Of a stretch of DNA of 64,000 bases, positions 51,822 to 59,475 are shown in pieces. The position numbers were made by a program, and so were the translations under genes. The stretch comes from Couchioplanes caeruleus (lineage in GTDB: Bacteria > Actinomycetota > Actinomycetes > Mycobacteriales > Micromonosporaceae), in contig NZ_RJKL01000001.1 of assembly GCF_003751945.1 (NCBI RefSeq), positions 6,262,001 to 6,326,000 on the forward strand, written 5' to 3'. Positions within the stretch are counted from its first letter, which is position 1; the number at the start of each line of letters is the position of its first letter. The notes below the pieces were generated by a model. That model worked only from the letters and a program-made list of their open reading frames with translations. It was not told the DNA's origin and ran no database searches.

Positions 51822-52022
51822 GTGCGGTTCAAGATGTGGTTGAGGAATCCCGGGAGTGATCCTCAGGTGGAGATCATCGGCGATAGTGCGTGGTATTGGC
51901 GGTCGGGCCACTTCAGTCAACGCATCGAACGTTCCGTCATGGCGGAGCTGCTGTCGGAGGACGAAGTGCAACGGCTTCAGCTCCAGCCCGGCCGGTGGCT
52001 GCTGCCCGGCATCCCGCCATGA
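51822..52022 (+). CDS. Small hypothetical protein
   Basis: AGGAGG (51805-51810) lies eleven bases before the GTG start, giving 66 residues (VRFKMWLRNPGSDPQVEIIGDSAWYWRSGHFSQRI to LLPGIPP). An ATG four codons further on is an alternative. No family is recognised. The good ribosome binding site is the main reason for calling it. Confidence 0.45.
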   Translation: MRFKMWLRNPGSDPQVEIIGDSAWYWRSGHFSQRIERSVMAELLSEDEVQRLQLQPGRWLLPGIPP

Positions 52023-52192
52023 CTCTGACTCCCTCCGCGAGCCCAAGCGTCAAGGGGCGGAGGTGATTGACCTGACAGGCTCGAGCTGTCGCTGACGAGC
52101 ACGGCTCTGCACTCAATCTTGATCAAATCGAACATGCGTTCTAACGCAAGCACTTGACTCTCGTGCTCAGAGCCTGCGCCCATGGATCAGCG

Positions 52193-52996
52193 TCACCCAC
52201 GGTCACAATTGACTCCAACCGTTTGAGTGTCGGAAGTCGGCTCCCGAAGCGGCTCAAGCGGTAGTTCGTACACGAGTAGGTGAGCTGATCCGTCGAGCAC
52301 GATTTCGTGCACCTCAATGCAGCGGCCGGCTTCGTCATAGGTGTGGCGTGTGATCTCGGCAACTGGTGTGCCGGGGCTCAAGCTAAGGGCGTCGCGCTCA
52401 GCGGTATCTGGCATTCGGCAGCGTACGGTCTCACGGCTGCGCACGGGTTGGTGACGTCGATCGGCGTTCCTGCCATCCGCTGCGTGGCGGTCCGCGAAGG
52501 CGCAGGACCCGACGACGCTGGCTCCGCGGTCATGCGGGTACCAGCTTGTAGCCAGGCGCACGGTGCGGCCGTCGGTCGTAACGCGGCGGTGGTGGCGAAG
52601 GGCTGGGTCGCCGTTGTTCAGGCTCAAAGCGGCTACCACGGTCGGCGGCGGTGATAGGTCAAGGTCGACATCGAGGGTTGTCTCGGTGTCGCTGTTGGTG
52701 TGAACCGCATGGGGATCGTCGGGGCTGACAAGATTATGTCTGACTATCGGATTGAATCCGCGCACATAAGCTCCAGCGCCAACCCTGGTGATTAAGAGTC
52801 CTTCGGCCACAAGCGCCGCCACGGCCTTTTGCACTGTCTGGCGGGTGACCGTGTAGCGTGCCATCAGTTGGGACTGCGACGGTATGCGGTCACCCTCGTT
52901 GAGGCGCCCCGATTTGATATCCACACGGATATCATCAACAATCGCCATATAGCGAACACGATCTTCTCTGCTGTTCCTCATCTTTCCCTGGTTCAT
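52193..52996 (-). CDS. GntR/HutC-family regulator next to the RiPP genes
   Basis: The 267-residue protein has an N-terminal GntR winged helix (MAIVDDIRVDIKSGRLNEGDRIPSQSQLMARYTVTRQTVQKAVAALVAEGLLITRVGAGAYV). A UTRA/HutC ligand domain follows (PALRHHRRVTTDGRTVRLATSWYP ... AERDALSLSPGTPVAEITRHTYDEAGRCIEVHEIVLDGSAHLLVYELPL). Between these, about residues 156-195, the sequence (RGASVVGSCAFADRHAADGRNADRRHQPVRSRE) is unlike other UTRA domains and may reflect a pair of compensating frameshifts. It lies 56 bp downstream of the radical SAM gene on the same strand and may be the last gene of that operon. Confidence 0.75.
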   Translation of the reverse strand: MNQGKMRNSREDRVRYMAIVDDIRVDIKSGRLNEGDRIPSQSQLMARYTVTRQTVQKAVAALVAEGLLITRVGAGAYVRGFNPIVRHNLVSPDDPHAVHTNSDTETTLDVDLDLSPPPTVVAALSLNNGDPALRHHRRVTTDGRTVRLATSWYPHDRGASVVGSCAFADRHAADGRNADRRHQPVRSRETVRCRMPDTAERDALSLSPGTPVAEITRHTYDEAGRCIEVHEIVLDGSAHLLVYELPLEPLREPTSDTQTVGVNCDRG

Positions 52997-53051
52997 TGAT
53001 CACCGGATACAAGGATTCGAGCTGCCGCAGGTGCGGCTCACGTCCATGTGT

Positions 53052-54179
53052 CTATAGGTGCCCGTTCTCTACGAGTGTGTTTTGTACGTGACGATAGAGG
53101 TACAGCAGGTCTGCACAATAGATGGTCTTACGGGAGAACCCGTCTTCCTCGCTGTATCGAGTAGATATCCGCCCTGCGCCGCAGCTGTCAAGAAACGGAC
53201 AAGCTTGACACTCGTTCGGCAGGATTGAGGATGTGTCGGTGCAGTATTGAAAGAATTCGTGCTCGTAGAGGTCGTCGAAGGAGTTGTGAAAGATGGAGAG
53301 GCCGAGGTCGGTAAGCCGGTCGGTGCAGGACTTGAAGTTGTCGGTCGGTTCGATTGATCCGTCCGTCTCGATGACGGCTACCTGTACGGGCGCGTTGCCG
53401 ACCTGGTCGGTCGAAGGGGCTTGGCCAAGCATTCCTTTCATGATTTCGACGAAGTAGCGGATACGTACTTCATCGTTGTTCTCTGCGACCCACGCGTCGA
53501 AGATCTCGGCGAAGAATCTCCCGTACGGCGTTTCCGGGTTGTCGAAGGTGAACTCGTACGGCGGGTGGGCATAGTTTCCCTCGGGCAAGAGGAAATTGAG
53601 GTTGCCAACACCGAGCTCGCGGAGGTGTTTGTAGGCTACGTCTCCGGATAGCGTGGGGTCCACGACGCTTACCACGCCCACCTGGAGACCCTTATCAGCC
53701 CAGGTCAGAGCCTTCTGGAGCCCTCGGACGGCGCGATCGTAGCTGCCTTTGCCGGCATGGTCGACGCGAAAGCGGTCATGCGCAATCTTGGGGCCGTCGA
53801 TGCTGAAACCGAGGCGTGTACGCCACTGCGAGAGTAGTTCCCCCCACCCGTCATCGAACATAACGCCGTTGGTTTGCATCTTTCTTAGGGTTCGGATGCC
53901 TGCTTGGTCAACGCGATCGAACTGTTCCATCATCCACCGGCAGTCCTCCTTGGGCTGCAGGAGGGGCTCTCCGCCATGAAAGGTGATTTCGATATTGTCT
54001 ACACCGCGACGTAGGCAATGATCAATCATCTTGGGAATCGCGGCTTCGACCACCGAGCGGTCCATGTATTTAGGACGATTCATAAAGGAGGTGTCGGCGC
54101 CGTTGTAGTAGTAGCAGTAGGAACAGTTCAGGTTGCACCACGAAACCGTCTTGATGATGTAGGTATCAATTCCCGGCAT
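53052..54179 (-). CDS. Radical SAM/SPASM peptide maturase
   Basis: The 375-residue enzyme has the SAM-cluster motif CNLNCSYCYYYN with Cys15, Cys19 and Cys22. A typical core follows (DNIEITFHGGEPLLQPKEDCRWMMEQF, RKMQTNGVMFDDGWGELLSQW, RLGFSIDGPKIAHDRFRV). The C-terminal SPASM-type cysteines for auxiliary 4Fe-4S clusters include FKSCTDR, QYCTD, ECQACPFLDSC and IYCADL. Such enzymes install C-C or thioether crosslinks in ribosomally made peptides. A 25-residue precursor gene lies directly upstream. The aromatic-rich precursor tail suggests a cyclophane-forming enzyme, but this is inference. Confidence 0.92.
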   Translation of the reverse strand: MPGIDTYIIKTVSWCNLNCSYCYYYNGADTSFMNRPKYMDRSVVEAAIPKMIDHCLRRGVDNIEITFHGGEPLLQPKEDCRWMMEQFDRVDQAGIRTLRKMQTNGVMFDDGWGELLSQWRTRLGFSIDGPKIAHDRFRVDHAGKGSYDRAVRGLQKALTWADKGLQVGVVSVVDPTLSGDVAYKHLRELGVGNLNFLLPEGNYAHPPYEFTFDNPETPYGRFFAEIFDAWVAENNDEVRIRYFVEIMKGMLGQAPSTDQVGNAPVQVAVIETDGSIEPTDNFKSCTDRLTDLGLSIFHNSFDDLYEHEFFQYCTDTSSILPNECQACPFLDSCGAGRISTRYSEEDGFSRKTIYCADLLYLYRHVQNTLVENGHL

Positions 54180-54230
54180 GATTGTCAGCCACCACTCTCT
54201 CGCTATCCGGTCGGTTGAATGGTAAAACCG

Positions 54231-54272
54231 AACCCTCCGCCCCGGGCAAAAGGCAGCCCAGGGCGGAGGGTT
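54231..54272 (-). terminator. Hairpin between precursor and maturase genes
   Basis: AACCCTCCGCCC (54231-54242) and GGGCGGAGGGTT (54261-54272) pair perfectly over 12 bp around an 18-base loop. The hairpin lies between the precursor stop and the radical SAM start, without a long T-run. A partial terminator here would give more precursor than enzyme transcript, a common feature of RiPP operons. Confidence 0.6.
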
Positions 54273-54286
54273 TCACGGGTTTGAAA

Positions 54287-54364
54287 TCAGGACGCGAAAG
54301 CCCAGGCAGTGATGGTCTTCTCGGCAACCCGAGCTTCCTTGACAGCCTTGTTGAGAACAGCCAT
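54287..54364 (-). CDS. Putative RiPP precursor peptide (25 residues)
   Basis: The ATG is preceded by GGAGG at a normal spacing and encodes a 25-residue peptide starting MAVLNKAVKEAR and ending ITAWAFAS. It was found by reading the gap upstream of the radical SAM gene and is too short for standard gene callers. The N-terminal part is a charged amphipathic helix suited to leader recognition. The C-terminal tail holds Trp and Phe and ends Phe-Ala-Ser, resembling the aromatic-x-Ser motifs crosslinked by cyclophane-forming SPASM enzymes. A near-consensus promoter lies upstream. The modification is inferred. Confidence 0.75.
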   Translation of the reverse strand: MAVLNKAVKEARVAEKTITAWAFAS

Positions 54365-54426
54365 GGTGCACCTCCGTGAAAGGGTTTCCTTTGTCCGATC
54401 GGCTTGTCCCGATCGCTAAGCAAAAC

Positions 54427-54454
54427 CTTATAAGGACGTTCTCGTTGGTGTCAA
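54427..54454 (-). promoter_or_regulatory. Promoter of the RiPP operon
   Basis: Read on the minus strand, TTGACA (54454-54449) and TATAAG (54432-54427) are 16 bases apart, 60-90 bp before the precursor start. This is close to the vegetative sigma consensus and unusually good for a high-GC genome. CCTTATAAGG overlapping the -10 is a 10-bp palindrome, and its CCTTAT half matches the arms of the operator before the ArsR-type gene. Confidence 0.7.
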
Positions 54455-54469
54455 CGCATCGAGGGAAGC

Positions 54470-54960
54470 GCATGCGCCAGCACCTTGGGTGAAGACTAGT
54501 TACATGCTCAGGTTCGGGGCCTGGAATGCGATTACTCCCTGTTTCGAGAATGAGGACGACGGCGCGATCTGAACGACTTTCGAGCCGCTTGGCGATGGGC
54601 CTTCAGGGGGATGGTGCGACCATCCGCAGCACGTTGCGAGCCATACCGTGAGCAGGGTATTTGCCTTGATCAATTAGCGAGAGTGGCATGTTTCCGGGCT
54701 TTCGGCGTCAATCCGTGCTGGCAGTAAACTCGACTACACGTGGTGACAGGTCAGTCAGCAGGACCTGAGGATCGACGCCTCCTCCGATCGGACGGCCTGT
54801 CGCGAGGGCGACAGACAATGCGGCAACCCGGAGGGTGTGCAGGAGGGCGGCCGCTGCGGACGCCCTGGTCTTCGACGGGCTGATCGGCGGCCAGCGGGGA
54901 GACGGTGCTGGATGACGCGTTAGGCGTGATTGCCGGCAGTTTCCGCTACGCGGGCAGACC
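54470..54960. other. Gene-poor stretch between the RiPP genes and the NACHT relic
   Basis: No convincing gene is present. A 22-codon plus-strand frame at 54504-54572 lacks a good ribosome binding site. The right part (about 54770-54960) may be an eroded N-terminal section of the NACHT relic that follows, but no frame is long enough to support this. Confidence 0.35.
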
Positions 54961-54974
54961 GAGGCCCCGCTGCC

Positions 54975-55250
54975 CGGACAGGCCAGCACGATCATTCGGG
55001 AGATCGTGCCTGCATTCCGGGCTCTGCCGCGCCAACCGTGGGCGGTGCTCGGCGAGCCGGCTTCGGGCAGTAGCGTCTTCGCGCTGGAAATCGGGCTGAT
55101 CGGCACTGGGATGACAGCGGGGAGCAACTGCTGTGCTGTTGGCGATCAACGTGTGGGATCCCAACAAGCCGTGGACGGACTCATGGCCCGCTGGCTGGCC
55201 AGGACTACGCCGATGCGCCCGCCGCCATCCGCGGTCGGTGGTCGAGTGTC
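54975..55250 (+). pseudogene. Decayed NACHT/STAND ATPase fragment
   Basis: One frame reads GQASTIIREIVPAFRALPRQ and then PWAVLGEPASGSSVFALEIGLIGTG, which matches the start of NACHT domains, where the P-loop is GEPGSGKS. Here the catalytic Lys is replaced by Ser (GEPASGSS). After a frameshift the next NACHT block appears as VLLAINVWDPNKPWTD, and after another WLARTT. Frameshifts, the lost P-loop lysine and the absence of the rest of the protein mark it as a relic. Confidence 0.6.
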
Positions 55251-55388
55251 TGGTAAAGCACTAGCTGGTGTCGCCGATACCGGAGACGGACCTTCCGCCG
55301 GAGTGCTAAGCCCCTGGCGGGATCCCCTGTCCATAAGGTTTGCACTGGTCAACCGTTTGTCTATACCGGGGTAGACGACAATCCGACA

Positions 55389-55414
55389 CCCTGATAAGGT
55401 CCCCCTTATCGGGG
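55389..55414. promoter_or_regulatory. Operator palindrome before the ArsR-type gene
   Basis: CCCTGATAAGG (55389-55399) and CCTTATCGGGG (55404-55414) form an inverted repeat with one mismatch around TCCC, 36 bp before the ArsR-type gene start. The CCTTAT/ATAAGG half-site recurs in the CCTTATAAGG overlapping the -10 of the RiPP promoter. Autoregulation by the downstream regulator is the simplest reading. Confidence 0.65.
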
Positions 55415-55449
55415 CCGACCTCAGTCGACCAACATCCCAGGGGCCTGCT

Positions 55450-56016
55450 ATGCCTGCACAGAGTTATGTTCCTCAGGCGCAACTTGAAATCACTACCAGT
55501 GAACAGATATCGGCCTTTTCTCATGCCACCCGACAGAAGATTCTGAGGGTACTAGTGCAGCGTCCCTGCACAAACAAGCAGGTTGCCGACGCGTTGGGCG
55601 AAACTCCTCCACGCATCTATCACCACATTCGCGAACTGGAGCGAGCGGGTCTCATTAAACTAGTGTATACCGCCCCCCACGGCAGCGTTATTGAGAAGTA
55701 TTACGCAGCAGTGGCGCTGAGATTTAAGTTGGTCGCCGACTTCTCCGCCATGCCAGAGCAGGCCGCAGTGGCCTCATCGGCGTTGGTCGCTGCAGAAGAA
55801 GACCTGCAAACCGCAGTCACGCAACATCCAAATCAGCATGTGCACATCAGGATTCTGCATGAAAGTACCTGGCTCAACCCCGACGAGCGCCGCACGGTCG
55901 AAGACTTGATCGGCCAGCTCGGCGAGATCATGCAAAAATCCATCCAGTCAGGCCCACAGCATAGTAATGCGAAGCCCTTGAGTCTGCTCGTGCTGGCACA
56001 CTACCCGGCCGATTGA
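55450..56016 (+). CDS. ArsR-type winged-helix regulator
   Basis: The 188-residue protein has an N-terminal winged helix (ISAFSHATRQKILRVLVQRPCTNKQVADALGETPPRIYHHIRELERAGLIKLVYTAPHGSVIEKYY). The C-terminal half (about residues 95-188) is helical without metal-binding cysteines, so a small-molecule or peptide signal is more likely than a metal. It lies 27 bp before an MFS transporter gene with which it forms an operon behind a palindromic operator. It probably controls the exporter and perhaps the RiPP operon. Confidence 0.85.
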   Translation: MPAQSYVPQAQLEITTSEQISAFSHATRQKILRVLVQRPCTNKQVADALGETPPRIYHHIRELERAGLIKLVYTAPHGSVIEKYYAAVALRFKLVADFSAMPEQAAVASSALVAAEEDLQTAVTQHPNQHVHIRILHESTWLNPDERRTVEDLIGQLGEIMQKSIQSGPQHSNAKPLSLLVLAHYPAD

Positions 56017-56043
56017 ATCGGCTCACCAAAAGGAGCAAGCGGT

Positions 56044-57276
56044 ATGAGTGTGGCCCAATCGGTTTCAGGCCGATTAAGGCAGGCAACCGGACCGTTACAC
56101 GGAAACTGGCGCTTCTCCACAGTCTGGTTCGGGCAGGCGCTTAGCTGCTTCGGTGATCCACTGCAGCGCATCGCGATCGTCTACATCATCCTGTCCCAGT
56201 ACGGCGACCCTCTACTGCTCAGCCAGGTAGTGGTGGCTTTCGCCGTGCCCTCCGCCCTAGCCGCGCTGTTTGGCGGCGTCATATCCGACCGGTACAGCCC
56301 TCGCCGCGTTATGTTCTGGTCTGATATCGTCCGTGCGCTCTCCGCCGCCGCGCTGGCAGTACTTGCCGCTACCAACGGCTCTACCACCCTGATCACTATT
56401 GTCCTAGCGATCGCCGGCACGGCGGGCGGCGCCTTCTTGCCTGCTAGCCGCTCGGTTGTTACGAGCCTGGTCGATAGCAACAACCTGCAATCAGCTAACT
56501 CTCTGATGCAGATCAACCCCCAACTCGCCATGTTCATCGGAGCTCCGGTCGGAACTCTCATCGTTGCTGCCTACGGTCCCTCCACAGCGCTGATAATCAA
56601 CGCCGTTTCGTTCATCATCTCCGCCATCTCCTGCCTCGCCATACCACGCATGACGGCCAGCATTGCCGCGTCGGGCCAGCGGATCATGAGTGAAGCTTGG
56701 GATGGAATTCGTTACCTCGCTCGTCACGGTGCTTTAACTGTGTTAGTGGTCATGGATATGGTCATTGACTTCGCCACCGCAGGCCAGCTCGCCGTGGGCC
56801 TGCCGATCCTGGCGCACGAAAGGGGCAACGCGGCCGATTTTGGCATCCTGCTCGGTGGTTTCGGCGCGGGTTCAATCCTCGGCCTGGTTCTCATGGCAGT
56901 CGTGCCTCCAATCAAACGCAGACGCGGCCTGCTGATCTGCTGGCTGCAGCTCGCCCAGGCTCCCTTGCTCGGCGCCATCGCCTTCACGGACATCGTTGTG
57001 TCCACGGCCCTACTGGCGCTAATGGCTGCACTGAACGGCGTAGCCTTGGTGTTGTATTTAGGCGTCATTCATGATTACACCGAGCCGCGTCTTCTTGGCC
57101 GAGTGATGGCTCTGACAGTTGTTGCGGGCCTATCGTTGCAACCCCTTGCGCAACTCGCTACTGGGTTCGCGGCCGAATTTGGCAACTCCGCACTACCCTT
57201 TATAGCCGGATCGCTCATCATGGCTATCGCAAGTGCGATCGCCCTGGGCTCGGCTCGTGTACGGAAGTTGGCCTGA
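56044..57276 (+). CDS. MFS transporter, probable exporter
   Basis: The 410-residue protein has about 12 membrane helices and the MFS layout of enterobactin-exporter/MefA-like proteins (FGQALSCFGDPLQRIAIVYIIL, GGVISDRYSPRRVMFWSDIVRALSAAALAVLA with the loop-2/3 motif DRYSPRR). AGGAGC precedes the ATG. It follows the ArsR-type gene closely and faces the RiPP operon, so export of the modified peptide is a reasonable role. Substrate is not shown by sequence. Confidence 0.9.
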   Translation: MSVAQSVSGRLRQATGPLHGNWRFSTVWFGQALSCFGDPLQRIAIVYIILSQYGDPLLLSQVVVAFAVPSALAALFGGVISDRYSPRRVMFWSDIVRALSAAALAVLAATNGSTTLITIVLAIAGTAGGAFLPASRSVVTSLVDSNNLQSANSLMQINPQLAMFIGAPVGTLIVAAYGPSTALIINAVSFIISAISCLAIPRMTASIAASGQRIMSEAWDGIRYLARHGALTVLVVMDMVIDFATAGQLAVGLPILAHERGNAADFGILLGGFGAGSILGLVLMAVVPPIKRRRGLLICWLQLAQAPLLGAIAFTDIVVSTALLALMAALNGVALVLYLGVIHDYTEPRLLGRVMALTVVAGLSLQPLAQLATGFAAEFGNSALPFIAGSLIMAIASAIALGSARVRKLA

Positions 57277-57284
57277 GCCTGGCT

Positions 57285-57482
57285 CAGTCGTTGTCCTCGT
57301 CGTGAATGACGACACGGGCCGGCTCTTGACCGGTGAGCTTGAGTCCACGGCGCGGGTGACTAACTGCGTGACAACGGGCGCCGAGGGTCGGACGATCGTG
57401 GACGCTCATGGACGGTTCGCGCAGTTCAGAAGTGCCGGATGCCGTGCTCAGAACGCCATGATCGTTCCTTGACACGAAGAGG
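57285..57482. repeat. Broken duplicate of the 47.6-kb gene fused to the diverged repeat
   Basis: Bases 57285-57328 are identical to 47579-47622 inside the VVIHDEDND-family gene. After GTGAGC the copy jumps to the sequence matching 47739 onward (TTGAGTCCACGGCGCGGG), so about 105 bp are deleted. From 57353 to 57482 it continues as a copy of the repeat at 45740-45870. No intact gene remains here. Confidence 0.65.
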
Positions 57483-57517
57483 TTGCGGTCGATTGCCAGG
57501 CGTTGGCTGGGCGCGTC

Positions 57518-58615
57518 CTATAACCGGCAGAGCGGGACGTCGTCGTAGGCGAGGTCGCCGGCTGCGGCTCGGATGAGCTTCGGTTCGTAGGTGCGCAGCC
57601 CAGCTACCTCGCCTAGCCTGCGGAGGCTTGTGAGTGTGGCGCCGCGTTCGACCGCTCGGAGGCGATGTGCAGTTATCCGGTCTTGAAGTTCAGTGGCGGT
57701 GGGTGCACGGTAGGCGGTTCGTGTGAGTGTCGCGGCTTTGCGGCGTTCGTGGTCGAGTTCAGTTCGTCCGCAGATTTCTCGGGTCGCGTGTTCTGCCTCG
57801 GTGAACGATCGGGAGCCGGCGAGCGCCTGGGCGACCTGATTGATGGCGAGGACAGCGCGGCAGTCCGCTAGTAGGAGATCAGCGCTGGCGGCGTCGAGTG
57901 GGACAAGTGCCGCGCTGTCGCGGATCTCGGCTTGCCCTTCGATTCCGAGTGCTGCCGCGGAGAGCAAGGCGGTTGCCTCGGATGGGTGTCGGTCGAGGAC
58001 GGAGACGTACGCCTTGACGTCGGGTGAGGTTACTCGGCGATTGGTTGCGCCCGCTCTCGCCATCCTTGCGCGTACGTAGTCACCAGAGAGTTCTCCGTCG
58101 AGTCCCGGGCCGCCGACGACCACCTGTCCAGGAAGGGAAAGGCCGGCTACCGCAGCCAGGGCTAGGGAGTCGGCAAGCGGGCTGGACAGTTCTGGTTCCA
58201 GTCCGCTCGCGGCGATGTCGCCGCCGACGTCGACCAGGGTCACAGATGAGGCTGACGCTAACGCGGCCAGGTCGGCGAGCTGCTCCCGGATGCCGTCGGC
58301 GCCGCGTGAGGGGTCGAGGAGGAAGAATCGCCCCTCGGTGTGTTGCGCGAGAATCGCTAGACCAGAGATTCCGCCTGTGCGCAGTTGGCTTGTCGCAGTT
58401 ACTTCCCAGACATGCCGGGTGTGCTGAACCAGGCCCTCGAAGTCTTGGATTGTCCTAGGGCCCGGTGTCGGGTCGAGGATGTATCGGTCCCACGAGAAGC
58501 TGGCGACTATCTGCTCGGACGACCCGGGGTTCAGAACACGATCGGCGATCAATGCCGCCAGGGCGTCGCCTCCGCCGCCTGCTGCGACGGACAGTGTCGT
58601 AGTCACTGGTCCCAC
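57518..58615 (-). CDS. DUF1152 family protein
   Basis: The 365-residue protein starts with VAAGGGGDALAALIADRV, the glycine-rich nucleotide-binding-like turn of DUF1152. SRGADGIREQLADLAALASASSVTLVDVGGDIAASGLEPELSSPLADSLALAAVAGLSLPGQVVVGGPGLDGELS is the family core. A C-terminal Arg-rich helical tail follows. The biochemical role is unknown. It is divergent from the GntR gene, with a candidate operator in the 70-bp gap. Confidence 0.85.
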   Translation of the reverse strand: MGPVTTTLSVAAGGGGDALAALIADRVLNPGSSEQIVASFSWDRYILDPTPGPRTIQDFEGLVQHTRHVWEVTATSQLRTGGISGLAILAQHTEGRFFLLDPSRGADGIREQLADLAALASASSVTLVDVGGDIAASGLEPELSSPLADSLALAAVAGLSLPGQVVVGGPGLDGELSGDYVRARMARAGATNRRVTSPDVKAYVSVLDRHPSEATALLSAAALGIEGQAEIRDSAALVPLDAASADLLLADCRAVLAINQVAQALAGSRSFTEAEHATREICGRTELDHERRKAATLTRTAYRAPTATELQDRITAHRLRAVERGATLTSLRRLGEVAGLRTYEPKLIRAAAGDLAYDDVPLCRL

Positions 58616-58641
58616 GGTACGGCGCTAAGCTGAAGGTGGCC

Positions 58642-58653
58642 AGTGGCCTATAC
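58642..58653. promoter_or_regulatory. Possible GntR operator
   Basis: AGTGGCCTATAC upstream of the GntR gene resembles the two AGTGGYATAGTCC sites at 59475 and 59499 upstream of the transfer operon. A shared site before a repressor gene and its target operon is the usual KorSA-type arrangement. Similarity is short, so the call is tentative. Confidence 0.35.
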
Positions 58654-58685
58654 AAGAGGCGATATCTACCAGATTGCGTATTTCT

Positions 58686-59438
58686 GTGCCTGAGATCAAA
58701 GTCGTTCTTCCGAAGTACCTCCAGATCGCGGGACATATCCGTGATCAGATCCTTCGAGGTGACCTTCAACCGGGCGATGAGGTGGACAGCGAGCGCAAGA
58801 TCGCCGAAGTCTGGAAGGTGGCTCGGCCCACTGCGACCCGCGCGCTGGACACCCTCCGGCGGGAAGGGCTCATCGAATCACAGCAAGGATCAGGCACACG
58901 GGTACGCGACGTTCGCACCCATCGGCGTGCCTCGCATCGGTACCACCGCTACCTTGCTCAAGGCGCGCAATACGCCCAAGACGAGTCGATGGAACTCCTC
59001 GGCGTGGGGATCGTAGACGCGCCCGGCCATGTGGCAGAGGCACTGAATCTGGCTCGACCGGCCCGCGTGATGACGCGGCACCGGCTGATCTCCCGCGAGG
59101 GCGTCGGGCCGGTGGAGATCTCGACATCATGGTGGCCTGCATCCTTGGCAGAGCATGCCCCTCGACTGTTAGAGCCGGCTTCGCTCGGGGGAATCGGAAG
59201 CGTCCGCTACGTCGAGTCGGCGACAGGCAGGAAAGCGTCATATGCCCGCGACCAGGTCTCTGCCCGGCTAGCGACGACTCAAGAAGCGGAGCTCCTTCAG
59301 CTAAGCGACGCTCCGGCCGCGGTCCTCGCCTACCGGCACACGGTGTACGACTCGGCGGATCAGATCTTGGAGTTCGCTGAGGCGGTCTACCCACCAGGCG
59401 TGTGGAGCCTCGAACAGGAGTACCCCATCGAGGCCTGA
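58686..59438 (+). CDS. GntR-family repressor (KorSA-like)
   Basis: A start at GTG 58686 gives 250 residues (VPEIKVVLPKYLQIAGHIRDQILRGDLQPGDEVDSERKIAEVWKVARPTATRALDTLRREGLIESQQGSGTRV is the winged helix); a TTG four codons upstream is also possible. A UTRA domain follows (RVMTRHRLISREGVGPVEISTSWWPASLAEHAPRLLEPASLGGIGSVRYVESATGRKASYARDQVSARLATTQEAELL). GntR repressors of this type hold AICE transfer and replication genes silent. It precedes the transfer operon and is divergent from the DUF1152 gene. Confidence 0.85.
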   Translation: MPEIKVVLPKYLQIAGHIRDQILRGDLQPGDEVDSERKIAEVWKVARPTATRALDTLRREGLIESQQGSGTRVRDVRTHRRASHRYHRYLAQGAQYAQDESMELLGVGIVDAPGHVAEALNLARPARVMTRHRLISREGVGPVEISTSWWPASLAEHAPRLLEPASLGGIGSVRYVESATGRKASYARDQVSARLATTQEAELLQLSDAPAAVLAYRHTVYDSADQILEFAEAVYPPGVWSLEQEYPIEA

Positions 59439-59475
59439 AATGTCGGAAGACCCTGCTACCCGAGCTCTAAACAAA

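Noticed and set aside
54504..54572. Second short peptide frame (22 codons) on the plus strand near the RiPP precursor
   Set aside because: It has no convincing ribosome binding site, faces away from the maturase and shares no motif with the 25-residue precursor.
54708..55127. 139-codon minus-strand frame over the NACHT relic
   Set aside because: Its residues are mostly Ser/Pro/Arg-rich shadow sequence; the plus strand carries the recognisable NACHT blocks.
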